NCBI GenBank assembly: GCA_965662885.1
Contig: CBFIJI010000129.1
Span: 1 to 5,216 of the forward strand
Reading direction: 5' to 3'
Length of the DNA stretch: 5,216 nucleotides
Source of the DNA: CBFIJI01 sp965662885
GTDB lineage: Bacteria > Bacteroidota > Bacteroidia > Flavobacteriales > Flavobacteriaceae
The notes beneath the pieces were generated by a model. It did not search any database and was not told the DNA's origin. It was given only the letters and a program-made list of their open reading frames with translations. Below are positions 4,453-5,216 of this stretch, piece by piece. How positions within the stretch are numbered: position 1 is the stretch's first letter; each line of letters begins with the position of its first letter. A program made the position numbers and the translations under genes.

Positions 4453-5216
4453 ATGAAAACATCAAAATTTCATCTTGGTCCGGGTATTTTGGTTACCGCA
4501 GCCTTTATTGGTCCAGGGACGCTTACTGTTTGCACTTTGGCTGGGGTTCAGTCTGGAACAACCTTGTTATGGGCTTTGTTACTGTCCATTCTCATTACTA
4601 TTTTTATTCAAAATATTGCTGCTCGAATTAGCTGGACCACAGGTAAGGGATTGGTAGCGGTACTTCATACACAGACTCAAAACCCTCTTTTACGGGGCTT
4701 TTTATTGACCTTGGTTTTATTGGCTATTTTTTTGGGAAACATTGCCTATGAAGGGGGTAATATCTCCGGTGCAATATTGGGTTTAGAACAATTTATCACA
4801 ATTCCTTCGTTAACCGTTGGTACTTTTTCCATTGCAGTTTTACCCTTAATTATAGGACTTTTGGTTGGGGTTCTACTTTGGTGGGGAAGTATTCAAGTAC
4901 TCAAGAACGTATTGGTCGGTATTGTTGTGGTAATGAGTATTTCATTTTTAATCACAGCAATCATTACACTGCCGGATTTAGGAGCCATCCTTCAAGGACT
5001 TTTCTTACCTCAAATGAAAGCGGATGAGGTGTTTTTGGTGGTTGCCATTCTCGGCACTACGATTGTTCCTTATAATTTATTTTTACATGCTGCCTTGGTT
5101 AAAAAGGAGCGGAACAATTATCAACGTTTTTCACAACTAAAAAAGGACACGCTGCTGAGTGTTGGATTTGGTGGTCTTATTTCCTTATGCATTATAATAG
5201 CTGCCTCGGCTTCTGG
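4453..5216 (+). CDS. Nramp-family (SLC11-like) transporter with atypical substrate-site motifs (partial, runs off right edge)
   Basis: The frame is open from the ATG at 4453 to the window edge (254 codons), covering about seven transmembrane helices of a protein that should exceed 400 residues. The fold is recognised by LGPGILVTAAFIGPGT (8-23) in helix 1, AGVQSGTTLLWALLLS (30-45), GNIAYEGGNISGAILG (95-110) in helix 3, and GTTIVPYNLFLHAALV (201-216) in helix 6. Canonical Nramp proteins carry D-P-G-N in helix 1 and A-x-x-M-P-H-N in helix 6, whose Asp, Asn, Ala carbonyl and Met bind Mn2+ or Fe2+. Here the same positions read Gly20, Thr23, Thr202 and Val205, and the conserved His is Tyr207. Such variant members occur in Bacteroidota and are often annotated as divalent metal transporters, but the missing ligands make Mn/Fe transport doubtful. 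I therefore assign the family and not mntH. It diverges from the membrane-protein operon across 112 bases. The start is the first ATG of the frame after upstream AT-rich DNA. Confidence 0.88.
   Translation, partial: MKTSKFHLGPGILVTAAFIGPGTLTVCTLAGVQSGTTLLWALLLSILITIFIQNIAARISWTTGKGLVAVLHTQTQNPLLRGFLLTLVLLAIFLGNIAYEGGNISGAILGLEQFITIPSLTVGTFSIAVLPLIIGLLVGVLLWWGSIQVLKNVLVGIVVVMSISFLITAIITLPDLGAILQGLFLPQMKADEVFLVVAILGTTIVPYNLFLHAALVKKERNNYQRFSQLKKDTLLSVGFGGLISLCIIIAASAS

Noticed and set aside
4475..4657. 60-codon open frame overlapping the transporter start
   Set aside because: It is a different frame of the same strand inside the Nramp gene; the Nramp frame has unmistakable family motifs across the same bases.

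Overview
The window looks like chromosomal DNA of an AT-rich member of the Bacteroidota, most likely a flavobacterium or close relative. Several signs agree: start codons lack Shine-Dalgarno sequences, some upstream regions carry TAnnTTTG-like -7 elements, threonine dehydrogenase is the short-chain (SDR) type known from Flavobacterium, and the small secreted protein, the winged-helix/membrane-protein pair and the reprolysin-like N-terminus resemble families common in that phylum. This placement is inferred from sequence features and remembered family resemblance, without any database search. I see no rRNA, tRNA, CRISPR array or mobile element, and no gene-free stretch longer than about 150 bases.

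Left edge, minus strand (1-605): the first 201 codons of a secreted protein that resembles the N-terminal region of flavobacterial reprolysin-like metallopeptidases, with a good TAnnTTTG promoter just upstream. Next (735-2909) is a two-gene threonine catabolism locus. kbl (minus) and an SDR-type L-threonine 3-dehydrogenase gene (plus) diverge from a gap of only 39 bases. The dehydrogenase oxidises threonine to 2-amino-3-oxobutyrate, and Kbl cleaves this unstable intermediate with CoA to glycine and acetyl-CoA, so the two enzymes form a complete pathway.

A hairpin at about 2944-2983 separates tdh from a convergent small gene (3001-3351, minus) for a 116-residue exported protein of unknown function. 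Further right on the minus strand is a two-gene operon (4340 to 3494). It encodes a six-helix membrane protein followed, with an 8-base overlap, by a 93-residue winged-helix regulator. The operon has a recognisable Bacteroidota promoter whose 20-base spacer contains a perfect 15-base inverted repeat, a natural candidate operator.

Diverging from that operon and running off the right edge (4453-5216, plus) is the first 254 codons of an Nramp-family transporter. All four canonical metal-ligand positions of the family appear to be substituted, which makes its substrate an open question. The possible autoregulated operon and the atypical Nramp protein are the most interesting parts of the window; the remainder is ordinary metabolic and secreted-protein content.
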